Shown here one piece after another: positions 4,562 through 7,463 of a stretch of DNA of 7,463 nucleotides. The notes under the pieces were generated by a model, which saw only the letters and a program-made list of their open reading frames with translations, was not told where the DNA came from and searched no databases. Location: the NCBI GenBank assembly GCA_025455345.1, contig JALOMS010000218.1, forward strand, positions 1-7,463, read 5' to 3'. The position numbers and the translations under genes were made by a program. Every line of letters starts with the position of its first letter. Position 1 is the first letter of the stretch. Origin of the DNA: Thermoflexibacter sp. (GTDB taxonomy: Bacteria > Bacteroidota > Bacteroidia > Cytophagales > Thermoflexibacteraceae).

Positions 4562-6256
4562 TTACTGATTTCTTTGATTAATCAGACGCAGGGCATCATC
4601 ATTCCCTGTCATCTGCCAATGCCCCAAAATAGCGGGTATATTTCCTATTTCATTGAGTTTATCTAAAAAATCTTTGATTCGGAAAGGTTCTTTGTTTAGC
4701 TCTTTCATTCTTGCAAAATCAGCTATATTGCTTTCAATCAGGTATTTGCCTGTAATATAGCTCGTCCCGTATCCGGGTTGGCGCATGTATAGGTGTTGCT
4801 CAAAAATCCTCAATTCTTTTTCTGTCTTCATCCACCCGCGAGGGGTATATTCCGAATGTATCTTGCCTGCTTCTTCCATTGTCATCTCATTGGCGTGGGC
4901 ATAGAGAGAGCCTAAACCGCGAGCCGCTCTTTGAGCAAGCATGATGTAAACAATCTCGCGCGCATGAGGATTGTCTTCGTACAAGCCTACGTGCATGAAA
5001 GTTTCTTCTACGCCTGTGGCTATTCCTTCATTGTGCGAATCAAAAATATTATACAGCAAAGGACTTCTACGAATTTCGCTGGCGTGAGGAGATAAGTCCA
5101 TTTGGGCAAGCTCAAACCAATGATAAAAATGAGAATAAAGCGGTCTGGGGTCGTAGTGTGCCGTAATCCAAAAGAAATGGCGTTTTTCTTTTGGAACAAA
5201 TTTGCCTAAGTGTGCTTGTAAGGCTGGATAGAAATAGTCTTTGACACTTACAATTTCTTCTTTATCCAAAAAACTGAGTAAACTTTTTGCAGATTTTTCA
5301 GCTAATTTCTGATAGGCTTCTGGCGAATCTGCATCAATCAAGGGTGGTAAATTTCTATTTTTATGCTCTTCTAATTTTAAAGCAGACCATGCCCTTGCAA
5401 GCTCCCTTTTGAGCAATAGGACTTCTTCTTCCCAAGTAAGAGGAACAAGATGAACATTTTGCTGATACCAAGTATAGTTTTCTTTTCCTATACCTGATTC
5501 TCCTGTTTTCTTTTTTCCCTCTTGTTCTAACCAATTTGCCAAGTCATCTGTAGATTGGATAGCCACTTGGATAGCCTCTGCTAATTCTGTATCTTGCTTA
5601 ATATCATTTTGTTCCAAGAGATGTTTTAAGTCCTCACTTTGAGAACGTATATCTCTTATACCTGTATTCCAAAGGTCTTTAGCATTCCCTGTTAGGTTAA
5701 GTTTTGCTTGAGAATTTAAAGGCGGAATTACTTTCAAATCATTGAGTAATCTTGCTTTTTCTGAAGGACTCAAAGGAAAATTATATGTCCAGATTTCGGT
5801 AGTTGCGTGATGTGTAGGTCCTTCGTGGGCTGGAACATCACTACGCTCTGTCCAAAATGATTTATAGAAAGCGGGGTCTCGCGCCCAAGGCTGTAATACT
5901 CTATAATTAAAATCAAAGCCGTTCATTTCTGCCTTTACTATGCACCAATCTACCCTTTGTTCTACTGTCCAGCGAGCCGTATCCATAGACAGAAGTTTCG
6001 CTTGTAGTTCTTTAAATTTGGGCAATCTCTTTCCAAAAGTAGCCATCGTATAATCGGGCGCACCCTCGCGCAAGGGAGGCTTTTCAAATGCCCTCCATTC
6101 TTTGAAAAGATTTACCAAATCTTGGTATTGGGCAGGAGAAAGATTTATCTTATCAGTTGCTTGCTTAGGTTCTTGCTTAGGTGAGCAACTTTGTATAATA
6201 AGGAATAAAATTAGGTTTAAAAGTAAAAAACTTAGCGTTAGGTGTTTCATAATCAT
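4562..6256 (-). CDS. DUF885-family lipoprotein, putative metallopeptidase with a non-canonical metal site
   Basis: This encodes 564 residues from the ATG at 6256; an ATG two codons in (6250) gives an equally good start beginning MKHLTL. A lipoprotein signal ends in IQSC with Cys24, followed by a PKQEPKQ linker made by a 12-bp DNA repeat. The C-terminal half fits DUF885: DSHNEGIATGVEETFMHVGLYED (406-428), MLAQRAARGLGSLYAHANEMTMEEA, EQHLYMRQPGYGTSYITGKYLIE, and a closing FRIKDFLDKLNEIGNIP segment before the last strand. DUF885 proteins are putative zinc peptidases whose usual motif is HExxPGHH. Here the matching region reads AHYDPRPLYSHFYHWFE (366-382), so that motif is absent. H376, H379, E382, H408 and E410 are candidate replacements. 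It follows the tricorn-like protease gene by 52 bp in the same direction, likely one operon, with only a weak TATCTTTT (6284-6291) between. It is probably anchored in the outer membrane. Confidence 0.85.
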   Translation of the reverse strand: MIMKHLTLSFLLLNLILFLIIQSCSPKQEPKQATDKINLSPAQYQDLVNLFKEWRAFEKPPLREGAPDYTMATFGKRLPKFKELQAKLLSMDTARWTVEQRVDWCIVKAEMNGFDFNYRVLQPWARDPAFYKSFWTERSDVPAHEGPTHHATTEIWTYNFPLSPSEKARLLNDLKVIPPLNSQAKLNLTGNAKDLWNTGIRDIRSQSEDLKHLLEQNDIKQDTELAEAIQVAIQSTDDLANWLEQEGKKKTGESGIGKENYTWYQQNVHLVPLTWEEEVLLLKRELARAWSALKLEEHKNRNLPPLIDADSPEAYQKLAEKSAKSLLSFLDKEEIVSVKDYFYPALQAHLGKFVPKEKRHFFWITAHYDPRPLYSHFYHWFELAQMDLSPHASEIRRSPLLYNIFDSHNEGIATGVEETFMHVGLYEDNPHAREIVYIMLAQRAARGLGSLYAHANEMTMEEAGKIHSEYTPRGWMKTEKELRIFEQHLYMRQPGYGTSYITGKYLIESNIADFARMKELNKEPFRIKDFLDKLNEIGNIPAILGHWQMTGNDDALRLINQRNQ

Positions 6257-6308
6257 TTATTTAAACGTTTTTATCTATTTGTTAAAAGATAGCATTTCCC
6301 TGCCTATA

Positions 6309-7463
6309 CTATTTATTGGGTCTTTTCCAACGAATTGGCGCAGGTGGTTCGGGTTTAAGTGGAATGGTCTGGTTTGGCATTTGTTTTAATGCTTCTTGGA
6401 CAGCCCGCTCCAATTGAGGGTCTTCTCCTCTCAAAACCTTATCAGGGTCTTGCAATACCTCAATATCAGGGGCAATGCCCTCGCCCTCTACTGCCCATTT
6501 GCCTTCTATGTCATAAAAACCTCCTCTGGGCGCGACCATTCTACCCCCATCTATGAAAGGCGGCGTATCCCAAGTGCCTACCAAACCTCCCCACGTGCGC
6601 GTGCCTACTAAGGTGCCGATTTTCATTTTCCTGAAAAGATAAGGTAATAAGTCGCCACCCGAACCTGCCCTTTCGTTGATAATCATCACTTTGGGACCCC
6701 AAACGCCTGCCATGGGTGTAGTAAAAGGACGATGGTCGTTCGCTCTACTATTGAAATAGCCGTGGAGTTGCCTTGCCATGATATCGACCATATAATCTGC
6801 CGCAGAACCACCGCCGTTGTTGCGCTCGTCTATAATCATTCCGCTTTTGTCTTGTTGTGCGAAATAATAACGATTAAAATAGGTATAACCTCCATTACCT
6901 GTATTGGGTACGTAAACATAACCCAATTTTCCTCCTGAAAGTCTTGCAACTTTGCGCCTATTCTCTTCTACCCAATCTCTGGAACGAAGTTGATTTTCAT
7001 TGGCAATAGGAACAACAATGGCTGTACGCGCTCCCTGCAAAGAAGGCGTTTGATTCACTTTGAGATGAGTTTGCTTACCTACTGTTCCTTCAAAAAGACT
7101 ATAAGGATTAGTAGGAGATTGTAGGGCTATCCCATTGACTTCCAGTAGATAATCACCTTCTCTCACGTCAATTCCTGGGGCAGAAAGCGGAGCTTGTAAC
7201 TCTGGATTCCAATTTTCCCCCGTATAAATTTTTTTGATGCGATAATACCCATTTACCTCTTCTAAGTCCGCCCCCAACAGCCCAATAGGGACATTGCTGA
7301 CTTGCGGAAAATCACCTCCATTTGTGTAAGAGTGCCCTACGGAAACTTCTCCACCTAAAATATCCACTACATAATTCAAATCAGTGCGATGTTTGACATG
7401 GTCTATCCAAGGGCTGTACCATTTATAAATATCGTTCCAAGGTGCGCCATGTACATTGTCCAC
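6309..7463 (-). CDS. Tricorn-like S41-family protease, C-terminal part (N-terminus beyond the window)
   Basis: The frame runs off the right edge; 384 residues are present, about a third of a usual 1,050-1,100-residue tricorn-like protein. The first codon here is GTG (Val) inside the protein, not a start. The fragment covers the C1 domain, where GGEVSVGHSY carries the likely catalytic His44. A PDZ domain follows (about 79-155, with APGIDVREGDYLLEVNG), then the C2 S41 domain: GMIIDERNNGGG (D212 and the glycine turn), NERAGSGGD with nucleophile Ser268, and WAVEGEGIAPD with Glu326. The tail DPQLERAVQEAL and a proline-rich end are typical of bacterial tricorn homologues. All visible active-site positions are intact, so it is probably active. 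Archaeal tricorn degrades oligopeptides made by the proteasome; bacterial relatives are usually exported and likely act on peptides in the envelope. The beta-propeller domains and any signal peptide lie outside the window. The DUF885 lipoprotein gene follows directly. Confidence 0.92.
   Translation of the reverse strand: MDNVHGAPWNDIYKWYSPWIDHVKHRTDLNYVVDILGGEVSVGHSYTNGGDFPQVSNVPIGLLGADLEEVNGYYRIKKIYTGENWNPELQAPLSAPGIDVREGDYLLEVNGIALQSPTNPYSLFEGTVGKQTHLKVNQTPSLQGARTAIVVPIANENQLRSRDWVEENRRKVARLSGGKLGYVYVPNTGNGGYTYFNRYYFAQQDKSGMIIDERNNGGGSAADYMVDIMARQLHGYFNSRANDHRPFTTPMAGVWGPKVMIINERAGSGGDLLPYLFRKMKIGTLVGTRTWGGLVGTWDTPPFIDGGRMVAPRGGFYDIEGKWAVEGEGIAPDIEVLQDPDKVLRGEDPQLERAVQEALKQMPNQTIPLKPEPPAPIRWKRPNK

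Noticed and set aside
6175..6189. CTTAGGTGAGCAAC matches 13 of 14 bases of the reverse complement of 1285-1298
   Set aside because: Here it is coding sequence for the DUF885 lipoprotein linker (SCSPK region) with no inverted partner; most likely chance.
6284..6291. Minus-strand TATCTTTT as a promoter for the DUF885 gene
   Set aside because: It has the same mismatch at the final G. The 52-bp gap and shared direction fit co-transcription with the tricorn-like gene better.
6102..6389. Plus-strand open frame of 95 codons spanning the gap between the DUF885 and tricorn genes
   Set aside because: It overlaps the ends of two well-supported minus-strand genes and shows no family features, so it is a shadow frame.

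Overview
The window looks like chromosomal DNA of a member of the Bacteroidota, most plausibly a Cytophagales-type gliding or environmental bacterium; the sequence does not identify the genus. The evidence is AT-rich DNA with no Shine-Dalgarno sequences before starts, several promoters with the Bacteroidota -7 box TAnnTTTG, three short-signal lipoproteins (two of them with Gly/Asn-rich residues just after the Cys), a Bacteroidota-type Mpl/Mur ligase tail, and a bacterial tricorn-like protease.

Layout, left to right. (1) 1-237, plus strand: C-terminal end of a Mur-ligase-family enzyme, probably Mpl (muropeptide recycling). (2) 289-1209, plus strand: a secreted protein of an uncharacterised family with a glutamine-amidotransferase-like core. 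(3) 1210-1371: gap between convergent genes containing a perfect 9-bp inverted repeat. (4) 1372-1884, minus strand: small unknown lipoprotein with its own promoter. (5) 1960-3693, minus strand: polytopic membrane protein with a C-terminal TPR array, related to TMTC/PMT-type O-glycosyltransferases. (6) 3694-3874: divergent promoter region with one clear -7 box facing each way and a stem-loop at the predicted 5' end of the plus-strand transcript. (7) 3875-4477, plus strand: a second unknown lipoprotein. (8) 4499-4536: strong hairpin terminator serving both converging genes. (9) 4562-6256, minus strand: DUF885-family lipoprotein, a putative peptidase with a non-canonical metal site. (10) 6309-7463, minus strand: C-terminal part of a tricorn-like S41 protease whose N-terminus lies beyond the right edge.

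How the genes may work together. The tricorn-like protease and the DUF885 lipoprotein are in tandem, 52 bp apart, and probably form a cell-envelope peptide-degradation pair. The TMTC-like protein sits between two lipoproteins that carry several DSL/DSI tripeptides matching the Bacteroidota O-glycosylation sequon. That suggests, but does not show, an envelope glycosylation link. I see no CRISPR array, tRNA, rRNA, insertion sequence or defence system. The most interesting points are the shortened catalytic loop of the TMTC-like protein, the altered metal motif of the DUF885 protein, and a promoter module shared by three genes.
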